A stretch of DNA of 49,410 nt from Alteromonas_F sp964429915. GTDB taxonomy: Bacteria > Pseudomonadota > Gammaproteobacteria > Enterobacterales > Alteromonadaceae. This document shows positions 17,015 to 26,640 of the stretch, in pieces (the stretch's first letter is position 1; the number at the start of each line of letters is the position of its first letter). The notes under the pieces were generated by a model that searched no databases, was not told the origin of the DNA, and worked only from the letters and a program-made list of their open reading frames with translations. The stretch spans positions 1 to 49,410 of the forward strand of contig CAYSDZ010000025.1 in NCBI GenBank assembly GCA_964429915.1. The letters are read 5' to 3'. A program made the position numbers and the translations under genes.

Positions 17015-17793
17015 TGCGAGAATGGTTAAAAGCACTCTACATCAATATTGCATCACAGCTTAAAACGCCCAAAGCCGGCGTGTTTATTATGAATGGGCAT
17101 TACCTTTCTCGGCATTGTAATAATGACCCAGAGGTTTTTATTTCTTTACTGACCTATTTAAGCCAATTTGCGCGTTTTGTTTCCATTGAAGAGGCCGCCA
17201 ATTTAGTGATGTCTAATGAGGTGGGAGATGTTACCGAAACCTTAATTGCTTTTACCTTTGACGACGGTTTCGACGATAATTTATTGGCTTTGGCTCCCGC
17301 ATTACAAATGTTCAAAACTAACGCATGCTTTTTTATCAACCCCGGCTTTGTTGACGGAAATGAAGATTACTGTAAACACTTTACTTGCGAAACGGTAAAG
17401 ACACCGGGTAAAAAACCAATGAATTGGCCGCAAATAAAACGCTTACACGACCAAGGCTTTGTGATTGGTAATCACACACAGGATCATGTTCGTTTATCTG
17501 CTGTGCCACTTGCTGAAGCAGAACAACAGGTATTACTAGGCAAACAAAAAATAGAAGCCGAACTTGGCGTGCCATGTGAACACTTTGCTTGGCCGTTTGG
17601 CCAATACGCCGATGTTAATCACGACGTCGTTACTATGCTCACAAAGCATCATCGCTTTATTTACAGTGGTTGTGATTATACTCGGTATCAATCCTTTGAT
17701 GGGAAAGTACTAAATCGACGCCATTTTGAGGCCGATTGGCCCCCTCACAAAGTTAAATTTTTTCTTTCTAGCCACAGGGTTATGTCAGATTGA
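17014..17793 (+). CDS. Polysaccharide deacetylase (NodB-like) family protein
   Basis: A 259-residue carbohydrate esterase family 4-like protein. It has the catalytic/metal motif TFDDGFDD with Asp83-Asp84, the zinc-binding His154-x3-His158 in GNHTQDHV, and FAWPFGQY. I place the start at the ATG that overlaps the acetyltransferase stop (TAATG); a longer frame from 16909 would only copy the neighbour's tail. There is no signal peptide, so it probably works in the cytoplasm on a lipid-linked or nucleotide sugar, removing an acetyl group. Such genes are common beside GT4 genes in O-antigen and EPS loci. Confidence 0.85.
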   Translation: MREWLKALYINIASQLKTPKAGVFIMNGHYLSRHCNNDPEVFISLLTYLSQFARFVSIEEAANLVMSNEVGDVTETLIAFTFDDGFDDNLLALAPALQMFKTNACFFINPGFVDGNEDYCKHFTCETVKTPGKKPMNWPQIKRLHDQGFVIGNHTQDHVRLSAVPLAEAEQQVLLGKQKIEAELGVPCEHFAWPFGQYADVNHDVVTMLTKHHRFIYSGCDYTRYQSFDGKVLNRRHFEADWPPHKVKFFLSSHRVMSD

Positions 17794-18920
17794 AGCTGTT
17801 AGTCAATGCATCAAATCTAATCATTGGTGGCGGCATACAGGTTGGCGTGTGGTTTATACGCAGTTGTTTGGAGCATAAGGTAGACGCTATTTTTGCCGTG
17901 TCTAAACCTATTTATGAAGAACTCAATCATTTAACTATTACGCACCCCTCCATTTGTCTCTTTCCGAATAGTCCTGCACGCAATAAGCAGGCTAGAGAGG
18001 AGCTTGTCAAACTTGCTAATAGCGAACACGTTGATGTTGTATATACGGTATTTGGTCCTGCCTACGTGAAATTTGAGCAAGCGCATGTAAGTGGGTTCGC
18101 AGATGGTTGGTTAAGTCACAGCACTTGGCAAAGTATTCATGCTACCTATCGCGGCCGATGGCTGGGGGCGGCAAAAATGTTGTTGACCAATGCTTACAAG
18201 ACTTGGGCTATCAGGCAAGCCGATGCTTGGATATTTGAAACGGAGGTCGCCGCAAAAGGACTGGCAAAACGAGCTAGGTTGCCGCTCGAAAAATGCCATG
18301 TGGTAGGGAATAACTGCGCACAATCTTTTTTGTCTACCCCTGTGCGCCCCGAACCGAATACCGATGTTTTTTCTTGTTTGTATTTAACCGCAGACTACCC
18401 TCATAAAGGTGTGAAGCAATTTCTAGCTTATGCAAGAGAGTTGCAGTGTATGCATCCAGAGCATAACGTTAAATTTACTATTTCCATTTCGCCTTCGAGT
18501 GAGTCGGCACGTTGGATTTTACGCCGCGCTGAATCAGAGGGCGTGGCTCAGTATTTTGATTTTTGTGGTCATGTGTCTATTTCTGAGGCGGTTAAACGCG
18601 TAGACAGCGCCCATGTGATCATGCAAATGTCACACTTAGAAACCTTTTCTGCTAATTATCCTGAAGCCATGGCCCGAAAGCGACCTTTGTTAGTAAGTCA
18701 TTACCCCTTTGCTCGACAAATTTGTAAAGATGCAGCAATCTATGTAGAGCCTTCAAATGCTCAGGCGGTAGTCAAAGCCTTGATAACATTGAAAACTGAC
18801 CGAGTATTACGAGATGATTTAGTTGAACGAGGCACGCAGGTATTGCAAGCATTACCTTCTTTACGAGAACGATTTGAACAATACCTTACAATTATTAACC
18901 AAGCGGCGAGAGGGGAGTAA
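17790..18920 (+). CDS. Glycosyltransferase (GT4-like)
   Basis: A 376-residue protein starting at TTG 17790, which overlaps the deacetylase stop. It begins LLVNASNLIIGGGIQVGVWF, with a glycine-rich loop typical of GT-B acceptor domains, and carries the donor motif ETFSANYPE (E-x7-E) near residue 290 followed by ARKRPLLVS. It is an inner-face glycosyltransferase of the same assembly line. Neither donor nor linkage can be predicted. The gap to asnB is three bases. Confidence 0.82.
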   Translation: MKLLVNASNLIIGGGIQVGVWFIRSCLEHKVDAIFAVSKPIYEELNHLTITHPSICLFPNSPARNKQAREELVKLANSEHVDVVYTVFGPAYVKFEQAHVSGFADGWLSHSTWQSIHATYRGRWLGAAKMLLTNAYKTWAIRQADAWIFETEVAAKGLAKRARLPLEKCHVVGNNCAQSFLSTPVRPEPNTDVFSCLYLTADYPHKGVKQFLAYARELQCMHPEHNVKFTISISPSSESARWILRRAESEGVAQYFDFCGHVSISEAVKRVDSAHVIMQMSHLETFSANYPEAMARKRPLLVSHYPFARQICKDAAIYVEPSNAQAVVKALITLKTDRVLRDDLVERGTQVLQALPSLRERFEQYLTIINQAARGE

Positions 18921-18923
18921 CAG

Positions 18924-20801
18924 ATGTGTGGCATCGTGGGGGGAATGGGTGTACTGGCAAATGAAACGCTGGCCAGAATGGTCAAAAAAATTGCCCACAG
19001 AGGTCCGGATAATCAGGAATGGCAGTCACACGGTAACGCGCATCTTGGTCATGTGCGACTCAGCATTATTGACATATCGCCTAAAAGTAATCAGCCACTT
19101 TGGGATGTAACACAATCAGCTTGTATCGTCTTTAATGGTGAAATCTATAATTATCAGCAGTTGCGCGATGTTTTACTTTCTGAAGGGGTAACGTTTCATT
19201 CCAACGGCGATGCTGAAGTATTGTTAAACCTGTATTTAAAAGAGGGCAAAAACGCGTTTTCAAAACTTGAAGGTATGTTTTCTTTTTGTATTTGGGACAA
19301 ACGCTCGAATGAAATGATTTTGGCACGAGATCATTTTGGTGTGAAACCACTTTACTACACGCAAACGCCCAATGGGTTCTTCTTCGCAAGTGAAATTAAA
19401 TCATTATTAGAACTGCCTGACATAGACAAGACTCTTAACCACGACGCCCTGTTTCGAAGTTTAGTCTTTTTATATAGCCCCGGTGAAACGACGCTGTTGC
19501 AAGCCGTGAAGAAGCTCAAACCCGGCCATATAATGGTCGTCAATGAACAAGGTGTTCAGCACTACGAAGCATTTTGGCGCTGGCCGGAATATGAGCCGAA
19601 AGAAGCGAGTATTGAAAGCTATGTGCAGCAAATTTTATCGAACGTCGAGCAAGCTGTGAATGACCAATTAGTTGCCGATGTGCAGGTAGGCTCTTTTTTA
19701 TCGGGTGGACTAGATTCAAGCTTGCTGGTGGCCATGGCATCGAAAAAAACCGCTCTTCCTTGTTTCACCATCGACACCACAGGTGGGAAGAAAAATGTCA
19801 ATGACGGGTTTGAAGATGATCTCCCGTATGCAAAACGCGTTGCAGAATACCTAAATACTGAACTGCATATTCTCAATGCTAGACCTGATATTGTAAGCCA
19901 GCTACCCGACATGATTTATCATCTTGATGAGTTACAAGCTGATCCAGCCCCGTTAAATGTGATGATGATTTGCCAACATGCGAAAGAGAAAGGGGTAAAG
20001 GTATTATTGTCGGGTGCGGGTGGAGACGATGTATTTTCAGGTTACCGCCGTCATGTCGCGATTCAATTTGAACGCTATTGGCAATGGATGCCACGCTTTA
20101 TGCGTGTTGGACTAAAGGGTTTAACTAGCGCATTGCCAAAACGCAATGCGAGCTTGAGAAGAATATCTAAAGCATTTAAATACGCAGATTTAGATGAAAG
20201 TGAACGTTTACTTTCTTATTTTTATTGGATCGATCCAGAAACGGTAAGGGGGCTATTTAAGCCTTCCATTCAAATGACTTTAGCCGAACAACCTATGCGG
20301 TTCATGCTTAGCGAATTGGATCAGCTTGAATGCGATAGCCCTCTAGAGCGTATGCTATATTTAGAGCGCAATTATTTTCTTATCGACCATAATTTTAACT
20401 ATACCGACAAAATGAGCATGGCAAAGAGTGTCGAGGTGCGAGTCCCGTTTCTAGACACTCGTATCGCAAACATAGCCAGTCGGCTTCCTGCTGCGGTTAA
20501 GCAGAAAGGCAAAGAAGGAAAGTGGATTTTAAAACGGGCCGCAGAATCTCTGCTTCCTAACAATATCATTTATCGACCAAAATCTGGCTTTGGTGCGCCA
20601 CTGCGGCGTTGGTTGCAAAACGAGTTAGCGCCCATGGTTGACGACTTATTGAGTGAAAAAACCCTATTAGCGCGAGGTGTATTTGAGCCCGATAAAGTCC
20701 ATGCACTCATTGCAGACGACCGCCGTGGTAAAGAGGATTATAGTTATCCAATTTTTGCCTTACTGTGTTTTGAAATTTGGTGTCGCACGTTTATCGATTA
20801 A
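18924..20801 (+). CDS. asnB: Asparagine synthetase-like glutamine amidotransferase
   Basis: A 625-residue class II amidotransferase. Cys2 of MCGIVGG is the glutaminase nucleophile once Met is removed. NGEIYNY and the SGGLDSS ATP-pyrophosphatase loop (residues 260-266) complete both active sites. The ribosome site GGGGAG is strong. In polysaccharide loci such AsnB relatives often turn a uronic acid carboxyl into an amide, as proposed for WbpS of Pseudomonas. With wecB-wecC next door supplying ManNAcA, that use is plausible here. Plain asparagine synthesis remains possible. Confidence 0.85.
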   Translation: MCGIVGGMGVLANETLARMVKKIAHRGPDNQEWQSHGNAHLGHVRLSIIDISPKSNQPLWDVTQSACIVFNGEIYNYQQLRDVLLSEGVTFHSNGDAEVLLNLYLKEGKNAFSKLEGMFSFCIWDKRSNEMILARDHFGVKPLYYTQTPNGFFFASEIKSLLELPDIDKTLNHDALFRSLVFLYSPGETTLLQAVKKLKPGHIMVVNEQGVQHYEAFWRWPEYEPKEASIESYVQQILSNVEQAVNDQLVADVQVGSFLSGGLDSSLLVAMASKKTALPCFTIDTTGGKKNVNDGFEDDLPYAKRVAEYLNTELHILNARPDIVSQLPDMIYHLDELQADPAPLNVMMICQHAKEKGVKVLLSGAGGDDVFSGYRRHVAIQFERYWQWMPRFMRVGLKGLTSALPKRNASLRRISKAFKYADLDESERLLSYFYWIDPETVRGLFKPSIQMTLAEQPMRFMLSELDQLECDSPLERMLYLERNYFLIDHNFNYTDKMSMAKSVEVRVPFLDTRIANIASRLPAAVKQKGKEGKWILKRAAESLLPNNIIYRPKSGFGAPLRRWLQNELAPMVDDLLSEKTLLARGVFEPDKVHALIADDRRGKEDYSYPIFALLCFEIWCRTFID

Positions 20802-20821
20802 CTTCTAGAGCGTTAAAAAGT

Positions 20822-22951
20822 ATGTATCAACTATTACAAGATTTGGGAACAGGCGAAACCTTTATAAAACAGGCTCCTGCACCAAAACCAAAAGCGGGAT
20901 GTTTAACCATCGCGAGCACACAATCTTTGATTTCTGCGGGCACCGAGCGAATGTTGCTTAACTTTGGCAAGGCTTCGTACATAGAAAAAGCCAAACAACA
21001 GCCAGAAAAAGTCAAACAAGTGTTAGATAAGGTGAAAACAGACGGTTTAAAAACCACCTATGATGCAGTGAAAAGTAAATTGGCAGAACCTATCCCATTG
21101 GGGTATTGCAATGTGGGTACCGTGCTTGAATTGGGGCAAGACACTGAAGGCTTTGCGGTGGGAGACCGAGTTGTCTCCAATGGTTCACATGCTGACATCG
21201 TGCGAGTAGCAAAGAATTTATGTGCAAAAGTACCGGCTAATGTGAGTGACGAAGCGGCTAGTTTTACGGTCTTGGCATCTATTGCCCTTCAAGGGTTACG
21301 TTTGGCAGCGCCAACATTGGGTGAGACGGTTGTGGTTACAGGTACTGGGCTCATTGGTCTGATAGCGGTTCAGCTATTGAAAGCAAATGGCTGTAGAGTG
21401 CTTGCTATTGACTATGACGAAGCGAAACTCGCCCTTGCCAAGCAGTTTGGCGCTGAGGTGTGTAATCCGGGAAAGGGGGAAGACCCAGTTTCAGCTGGCA
21501 AGGTATTTTCACGCGGGCGCGGTATTGACGCTGTGTTGATCACGGCCTCCACTCAATCTAGTGAACCCGTTAGCCAAGCTGCACAAATGTGTAGAAAACG
21601 AGGGCGTATCGTATTAGTTGGAGTGACAGGCCTTGAGTTAAACCGTAGTGAATTTTATGAAAAAGAGCTCTCTTTTCAGGTTTCCTGTTCGTATGGCCCA
21701 GGTCGATACGATGCAAGTTACGAAGAACACGGGCAGGATTATCCTTTAGCTTTTGTGCGTTGGACAGAGCAGCGCAACTTTGAAGCGATACTCGATATGA
21801 TGGCGATGGAACGCTTGGATGTGCAGCCACTGATCACTCACCGCTATGCATTCAATGATGCAAAAGAGGCTTACGCAACCTTAACCGACAACCCCACAGC
21901 CTTGGGTATTTTACTTGCGTATTCGCAACACAACCAAGTTGAAAAAATGATTGATACGGTTGCTTTAAAACCGACTACATCCTTTAACAATCAGTTGCCA
22001 ATCGTGGGATTCATTGGTGCTGGAAACTATGCGTCTCGTATGCTGATACCCGCGTTTAAACTTGCTCAAGCCCAGTTGCATACCATTGCAACCTCAGGTG
22101 GCGTGAGTGGCGTAGTACATGGTGAAAAAAACGATTTCGCTCATGCGACGACCGACACCAATGGCATGTTAGCAAATGCACAAATCAATACCCTTGCGAT
22201 TGTGACGCGCCACAACTCTCATGCGCGTTTTGTCGCCGAAGGCTTAGCGAACGGCAAAAATATTTTTGTAGAGAAACCCCTAGCGATTGATCGCGAGCAA
22301 TTAGCGGTAGTTCAACAAGCTTATCTTGATAATCAAGCCTCAGCGGCGCCGTCTAGGTTAATGGTTGGCTTTAATCGCCGTTTTGCCCCGCATGTTATTA
22401 AAATGAAGTCGTTGCTTAACGCACAGGTTCAGGCTAAGTCTCTAATGATGACAGTAAACGCGGGTGCAATCCCTTCCAATCATTGGACACAGGATAAAGC
22501 GGTGGGTGGAGGACGCATTGTGGGTGAAGCTTGTCATTTTATCGACTTGCTACGTTTTCTGGTTGGACATCCCATTGTCAGCATCAATGCACAATGCTTG
22601 TCGGTGGGTAACAACAAACAGGATGATACCAGTATAATGACTCTTTCTTTCAGCGATGGTTCTATAGGGAGTGTGCATTATTTTGCCAATGGAGCCAGTG
22701 CGTTTCCAAAAGAAAGGCTGGAGGTGTTTTGCGATGGCAAAATTTTACAATTAGACAACTATCGAAAACTCAAAACCTTTGGCTATAGTAATATCAAGGA
22801 TATGTCGTCATGGCAGCAAGATAAAGGGCACAATGGCTGTGCGAAAGCATTTTTAGATTCGATCCAGCAAGGAAACCCTAGCCCTATTCCGGCTGAAGAA
22901 CTGTTTGAAGTGGCTGAATTTACGCTTCAAGCTGCCGAGCAGTTAGAGTAA
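20822..22951 (+). CDS. Bi-domain oxidoreductase: MDR-like dehydrogenase fused to Gfo/Idh/MocA
   Basis: A 709-residue fusion. Residues about 1-380 form a medium-chain dehydrogenase with the cofactor motif VTGTGLIGLIAVQ; where catalytic-zinc enzymes have Cys and GHE it has ISAGTERM and LGYCNVG, so it probably lacks the catalytic zinc. Residues about 395-709 form a Gfo/Idh/MocA oxidoreductase with GFIGAGNYASRM, the FVEKPLAI signature and GEACHFIDLLRF. The fusion is a recurrent gene of O-antigen/EPS loci beside heparinase-like genes, as here. The start is ATG 20822; a TTG at 20777 would overlap asnB and add a non-conserved tail. It likely oxidises or epimerises a sugar, but the substrate is unknown. 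Confidence 0.85.
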   Translation: MYQLLQDLGTGETFIKQAPAPKPKAGCLTIASTQSLISAGTERMLLNFGKASYIEKAKQQPEKVKQVLDKVKTDGLKTTYDAVKSKLAEPIPLGYCNVGTVLELGQDTEGFAVGDRVVSNGSHADIVRVAKNLCAKVPANVSDEAASFTVLASIALQGLRLAAPTLGETVVVTGTGLIGLIAVQLLKANGCRVLAIDYDEAKLALAKQFGAEVCNPGKGEDPVSAGKVFSRGRGIDAVLITASTQSSEPVSQAAQMCRKRGRIVLVGVTGLELNRSEFYEKELSFQVSCSYGPGRYDASYEEHGQDYPLAFVRWTEQRNFEAILDMMAMERLDVQPLITHRYAFNDAKEAYATLTDNPTALGILLAYSQHNQVEKMIDTVALKPTTSFNNQLPIVGFIGAGNYASRMLIPAFKLAQAQLHTIATSGGVSGVVHGEKNDFAHATTDTNGMLANAQINTLAIVTRHNSHARFVAEGLANGKNIFVEKPLAIDREQLAVVQQAYLDNQASAAPSRLMVGFNRRFAPHVIKMKSLLNAQVQAKSLMMTVNAGAIPSNHWTQDKAVGGGRIVGEACHFIDLLRFLVGHPIVSINAQCLSVGNNKQDDTSIMTLSFSDGSIGSVHYFANGASAFPKERLEVFCDGKILQLDNYRKLKTFGYSNIKDMSSWQQDKGHNGCAKAFLDSIQQGNPSPIPAEELFEVAEFTLQAAEQLE

Positions 22952-22953
22952 CA

Positions 22954-24828
22954 ATGCATTTAGCGGCAAAAGTGTCCACGTATTTTCGTCTTGGGTTCGC
23001 CAACATCGCAAGAGTGGCGGTGTACACTTTACAACTGAAAAGTGGTTTTTTAGCAAGAAAGCTTATTATCAAACCCCCGTTAACAGGCCCGTTTCTAAAG
23101 GTGGGTCAAAATTCGAAGTTAAAAACAAATACCCATACAGACTCAGACCCATGCATCAATGATTCGGCAGAAAAGCCACTGCAACATACCGTAACGCTTT
23201 TTGGGCATGTCACTCTAAGACTATCCTCTGTACCCAATTGGCATCAATCGGTTCTCACTCAAGCTGTGATTGCTGACAATCAGCAACACTGGTCAAAGCT
23301 ATCTGATTTTTCTTTGAATATTGGTGATGTAAAAGGAGTATGGGAGCCATCTCGCTTCACGTGGTTGCTATTGTTTGTCGAAAACTACCTTGTTACTCAA
23401 AATTCTGATTACATAGACATCGCCAACCAATGGATTGAAGATTGGTCTACGCACAATCCGTTAAACGAGGGCGTCAACTGGAAGTGTGCGCAAGAAGCGT
23501 CGTTTCGTATGCTGCACCTCGCAGCGGCGGGTATGATGTTGAACAATAAGGTACCTAGTTCAGCAAGCGCTCAGTTTGTTGAACAGCACGTAGATCGAAT
23601 TCTGCCTACCTTGAGCTATGCCAAAGCGCAAGATAACAACCATGGCACCAGTGAAGCGGCTGCGTTGGTGATCGCTGCATTGTGGATGCAGCAGTGTTCA
23701 GCAGACTCGAAGTGGAAAAAGCTCGAACAAAAAGCCCGTCGTTATCTGCAAGAACGCCTAGCGCGCTTAATTATGCCAGACGGCAGTTTTAGTCAATATT
23801 CAGTCACTTACCATCGGCTCATGCTAGATACGATGTGCTTGGTTGAGTTGTTTTGTCGCTTTGTTGGTCAAAGTGCATTTTCTTCAGACAGCTATCAACA
23901 GCTACAGCTCGCGGCTATCTGGCTGTTTGAAATGACCGATTCGGTAAGCGGCGATGCACCTAATCTAGGCGCAAACGACGGGGCGCACATACTTAACTAT
24001 TTTAACGCTTCGTATCGCAACTTTTTTTATTCTACTGAACTGGCGTGTTTGTTGTTTTGTAATAAAACTGCGGTCGGCGGTGCAATTCAACGCCAAGTTC
24101 AGCAGCGCTTTGGTTTGAATGCACAAGCTCAAATGAAAAGAAACAATACTTCACTATTTGCCTCAGGAGCGTATGCCTTATGCCGTAATTTGGACGCTAC
24201 CAATACGTGGGCGATGTTAAGAGTGCCTAAATTTCAATTTCGTCCTAGTCAGGCCGATACCTTGCATCTTGACTTATGGCGAGGGGGAGAAAACATACTC
24301 AGAGATGGGGGTTCATTTTCTTATAATACTGAACCGCAATGGCTAGACTATTTTTCAGGCAGTGCTTCGCACAATGTGGTCGAATTTGATGGCTTGCCGC
24401 AAATGCAAAAGATATCGCGTTTTTTGTTTGCCAATTGGCCTCGATATACTGCCTTTTCTTGCTTAAGCGACAGCTCGAAACCCGACCACCACAAAATGCA
24501 AGCATCGTTCGTTTTATGGCACGGAGCTGTGCATAAGAGAGAAATTTTATTGAACCGCTCGAAGGTACAGATTGTGGATACCGTATCGGGAGTGAAACAA
24601 CGCGCTACACTTAGATGGCGGTTAGTAAAAAGAAATTGGCAACAGCAGCACAATACGGTGTATTGTTCTGACTATAAAATTACGCTTTCAGCGACTTGTG
24701 ATATCACGAAGTTTGCATTGCTAGAGGGCTATGAATCCCGTTACTATGGCATAAAGTCTGCACTTCCCGTGTTAGAAGCAGAAGTCAGTCAAGACACACA
24801 AATAACAACAATAATAAGCTGGAATTAG
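22954..24828 (+). CDS. Heparinase II/III-family protein
   Basis: A 624-residue protein with the two-part architecture of heparinase II/III enzymes: an N-terminal alpha/alpha toroid (about residues 80-400, with VNWKCAQEASFR, DNNHGTSEAAA and YSVTYHRLMLDT) and a C-terminal beta-sandwich (with LWRGGENILRDGG and GSASHNVVEFDG). The Asn-His, Tyr and His residues used by uronic-acid lyases are present. No signal peptide is visible at the N-terminus (MHLAAKVSTYFRLGF), so unlike secreted lyases it may act in the cytoplasm. It starts two bases after the bi-domain oxidoreductase. Lyase-type editing or uronate modification of the lipid-linked unit is inference. Confidence 0.85.
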   Translation: MHLAAKVSTYFRLGFANIARVAVYTLQLKSGFLARKLIIKPPLTGPFLKVGQNSKLKTNTHTDSDPCINDSAEKPLQHTVTLFGHVTLRLSSVPNWHQSVLTQAVIADNQQHWSKLSDFSLNIGDVKGVWEPSRFTWLLLFVENYLVTQNSDYIDIANQWIEDWSTHNPLNEGVNWKCAQEASFRMLHLAAAGMMLNNKVPSSASAQFVEQHVDRILPTLSYAKAQDNNHGTSEAAALVIAALWMQQCSADSKWKKLEQKARRYLQERLARLIMPDGSFSQYSVTYHRLMLDTMCLVELFCRFVGQSAFSSDSYQQLQLAAIWLFEMTDSVSGDAPNLGANDGAHILNYFNASYRNFFYSTELACLLFCNKTAVGGAIQRQVQQRFGLNAQAQMKRNNTSLFASGAYALCRNLDATNTWAMLRVPKFQFRPSQADTLHLDLWRGGENILRDGGSFSYNTEPQWLDYFSGSASHNVVEFDGLPQMQKISRFLFANWPRYTAFSCLSDSSKPDHHKMQASFVLWHGAVHKREILLNRSKVQIVDTVSGVKQRATLRWRLVKRNWQQQHNTVYCSDYKITLSATCDITKFALLEGYESRYYGIKSALPVLEAEVSQDTQITTIISWN

Positions 24829-24829
24829 T

Positions 24830-26050
24830 ATGAAGGTTTTATATTTCCATCAGCATTTTTCTACCCCCAGTGGCGCAACGGGAACGCGATCTTACGAAAT
24901 GGCTCAAAAGTTGATACACAAAGGCCATCAAGTCACCATGGTTTGTGGCTCCTACAACGTAGGCACGACAGGCCTAGACACGCCGTTTGTAAATGGCAAA
25001 CGCAAAGGTAAAGTTAATCATATACAGGTGATTGAATTTGATTTGTCTTACGCGAACACTGACAGTTTTCTTACTCGTTCCAGCCAGTTTATAAAATTTG
25101 CCTATCAAAGTGTAAAGCTAGCATTTTCCGAAGATTACGATGTGCTGTTTGCTACCTCTACACCGCTTACCGCAGCGATACCTGGTCTATTTGCCAAGCT
25201 CTTTAGAAAAAAACCGTTTGTATTTGAAGTACGAGATTTATGGCCTGAGTTACCCAAAGCCATGGGTGTAATCACTAACCCTGCAATTTTGTTTGGTATG
25301 TCAGTGCTGGAAAAAATGTCCTATTTAATGGCAGACCGCTGTATAGGGCTTTCTCCCGGTATTGTCGCAGGAATAAAGAAACGAGGCCCTGACCATCTCG
25401 ACGTAGACATGGTGCCCAATGGTTGTGATTTAGCCCTGTTTGGCCAGACAGTTGACTACACTTTGCCTTTTGAACATACACCCAACGATATGATTGCTTG
25501 CTTTACGGGAGCGCATGGTTTGGCGAACGGACTTCACCATATTTTACTCGCGGCCAAAGAGTTAAAAAAACGAGGGGATACTCAAATTCGTCTCGTTTTT
25601 GTGGGAGAGGGGAAAGTAAAAGCAGAGATGCAGGAAAAAGCCATACAAGAAGGCTTAGATAACTGCATATTTCTGCCTGCCATGCCAAAAACCCAATTAG
25701 TGGGTTTTTTACAGCAGGCCGATATTGGGCTAATGACATTGGCGAACGTACCGGCATTTTATTACGGCACCTCGCCAAACAAATTTTTCGACTATATAAG
25801 TTGCGGCTTACCAGTACTGAATAATTATCCTGGTTGGCTTGCCGACATGATCAATGAGCATGGTTGTGGAAAGGCGATTCCTCCCGACGATCCAGTTGCT
25901 TTTGCCGATGCTCTTCAACATATGGCACAAGATAAAAACGAGCTAAAAGAAATGGGCAAGCGTGGACGGCAGCTAGCCGAAAAACAATTTAACCGAGATA
26001 AACTGTCGGACCATTTTGTCGCATCTCTAGAAAAGGCTAATGTATCGTGA
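24830..26050 (+). CDS. Glycosyltransferase family 4 protein (WbuB/WcaI-like)
   Basis: A 406-residue GT4 enzyme that opens VLYFHQHFSTPSGATGTRSYE and has FEVRDLWPELPKAMG, marks of the WbuB/WcaI subgroup, then CFTGAHGLANGLHHIL and the donor-site region TSPNKFFDYISCGLPVL. Members of this subgroup often add the second sugar to the undecaprenyl-linked first sugar. This fits its place right before the phosphoglycosyl transferase gene. It overlaps that gene's GTG start by four bases. Confidence 0.87.
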   Translation: MKVLYFHQHFSTPSGATGTRSYEMAQKLIHKGHQVTMVCGSYNVGTTGLDTPFVNGKRKGKVNHIQVIEFDLSYANTDSFLTRSSQFIKFAYQSVKLAFSEDYDVLFATSTPLTAAIPGLFAKLFRKKPFVFEVRDLWPELPKAMGVITNPAILFGMSVLEKMSYLMADRCIGLSPGIVAGIKKRGPDHLDVDMVPNGCDLALFGQTVDYTLPFEHTPNDMIACFTGAHGLANGLHHILLAAKELKKRGDTQIRLVFVGEGKVKAEMQEKAIQEGLDNCIFLPAMPKTQLVGFLQQADIGLMTLANVPAFYYGTSPNKFFDYISCGLPVLNNYPGWLADMINEHGCGKAIPPDDPVAFADALQHMAQDKNELKEMGKRGRQLAEKQFNRDKLSDHFVASLEKANVS

Positions 26051-26640
26051 AGCGTTTTTTCGATATCGTCGTTGCGCTTACAGCGCTGATCATTTTATTG
26101 CCTGTACTGTTAACTTTGTATTGCCTGATTGCCATTAAAATGGGTCGCCCTGTGTTTTTCACGCAAACTCGACCGGGGTTAAACGGCGTACCGTTTAAAA
26201 TGGTGAAGTTTCGTTCTATGACCGATGCTCGAAGCGATGACGGTGAACTGCTCCCCGACAGTATTCGCTTAACAGCGTTTGGTAAAATGTTGCGAGCGAC
26301 CAGTTTGGATGAATTACCTGAATTATGGAATGTGTTAAAAGGCGAAATGAGTTTGGTGGGTCCAAGGCCGTTGTTAATGGAGTATTTACCACTTTATACA
26401 CCAGAACAAGCTAAACGGAATAATGTTCGACCGGGGATCACGGGATGGGCACAAATAAATGGCCGAAATGCGATTTCATGGGAGCAAAAATTTGAATTAG
26501 ATGCATGGTACGCTGACAACCATTCTTTCTTGCTCGATATGAAAATTTTGTTTTTAACGGTTTGGAAAGTACTCAAGCGGTCTGATATTTCCAGCGACGA
26601 GCATGTCACAATGCAAAAGTTCACAGGGTCGCCAAAGTAA
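26047..26640 (+). CDS. pglC: Phosphoglycosyl transferase initiating the repeat unit (PglC-like)
   Basis: A 197-residue monotopic phosphoglycosyl transferase. It has a single re-entrant hydrophobic segment at the N-terminus (VVALTALIILLPVLL), PVFFTQTRPGLNG, KFRSMTD, the catalytic Asp88-Glu89 dyad in LDELPELWNVLKGEMSLVGP, and RPGITGWAQINGRN. It is the short, PglC-like form without the extra transmembrane domain of WbaP/WcaJ. It moves a phospho-sugar from a UDP-sugar to undecaprenyl phosphate, the first membrane step. The following pglD/E/F-like genes suggest the donor is UDP-diNAc-bacillosamine. The start is GTG, overlapping the previous stop. Confidence 0.9.
   Translation: MKRFFDIVVALTALIILLPVLLTLYCLIAIKMGRPVFFTQTRPGLNGVPFKMVKFRSMTDARSDDGELLPDSIRLTAFGKMLRATSLDELPELWNVLKGEMSLVGPRPLLMEYLPLYTPEQAKRNNVRPGITGWAQINGRNAISWEQKFELDAWYADNHSFLLDMKILFLTVWKVLKRSDISSDEHVTMQKFTGSPK

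Noticed and set aside
20777..20821. TTG-initiated extension of the bi-domain oxidoreductase
   Set aside because: The added 15 residues overlap the asnB end and do not fit the family's N-terminus; ATG 20822 starts the conserved sequence.
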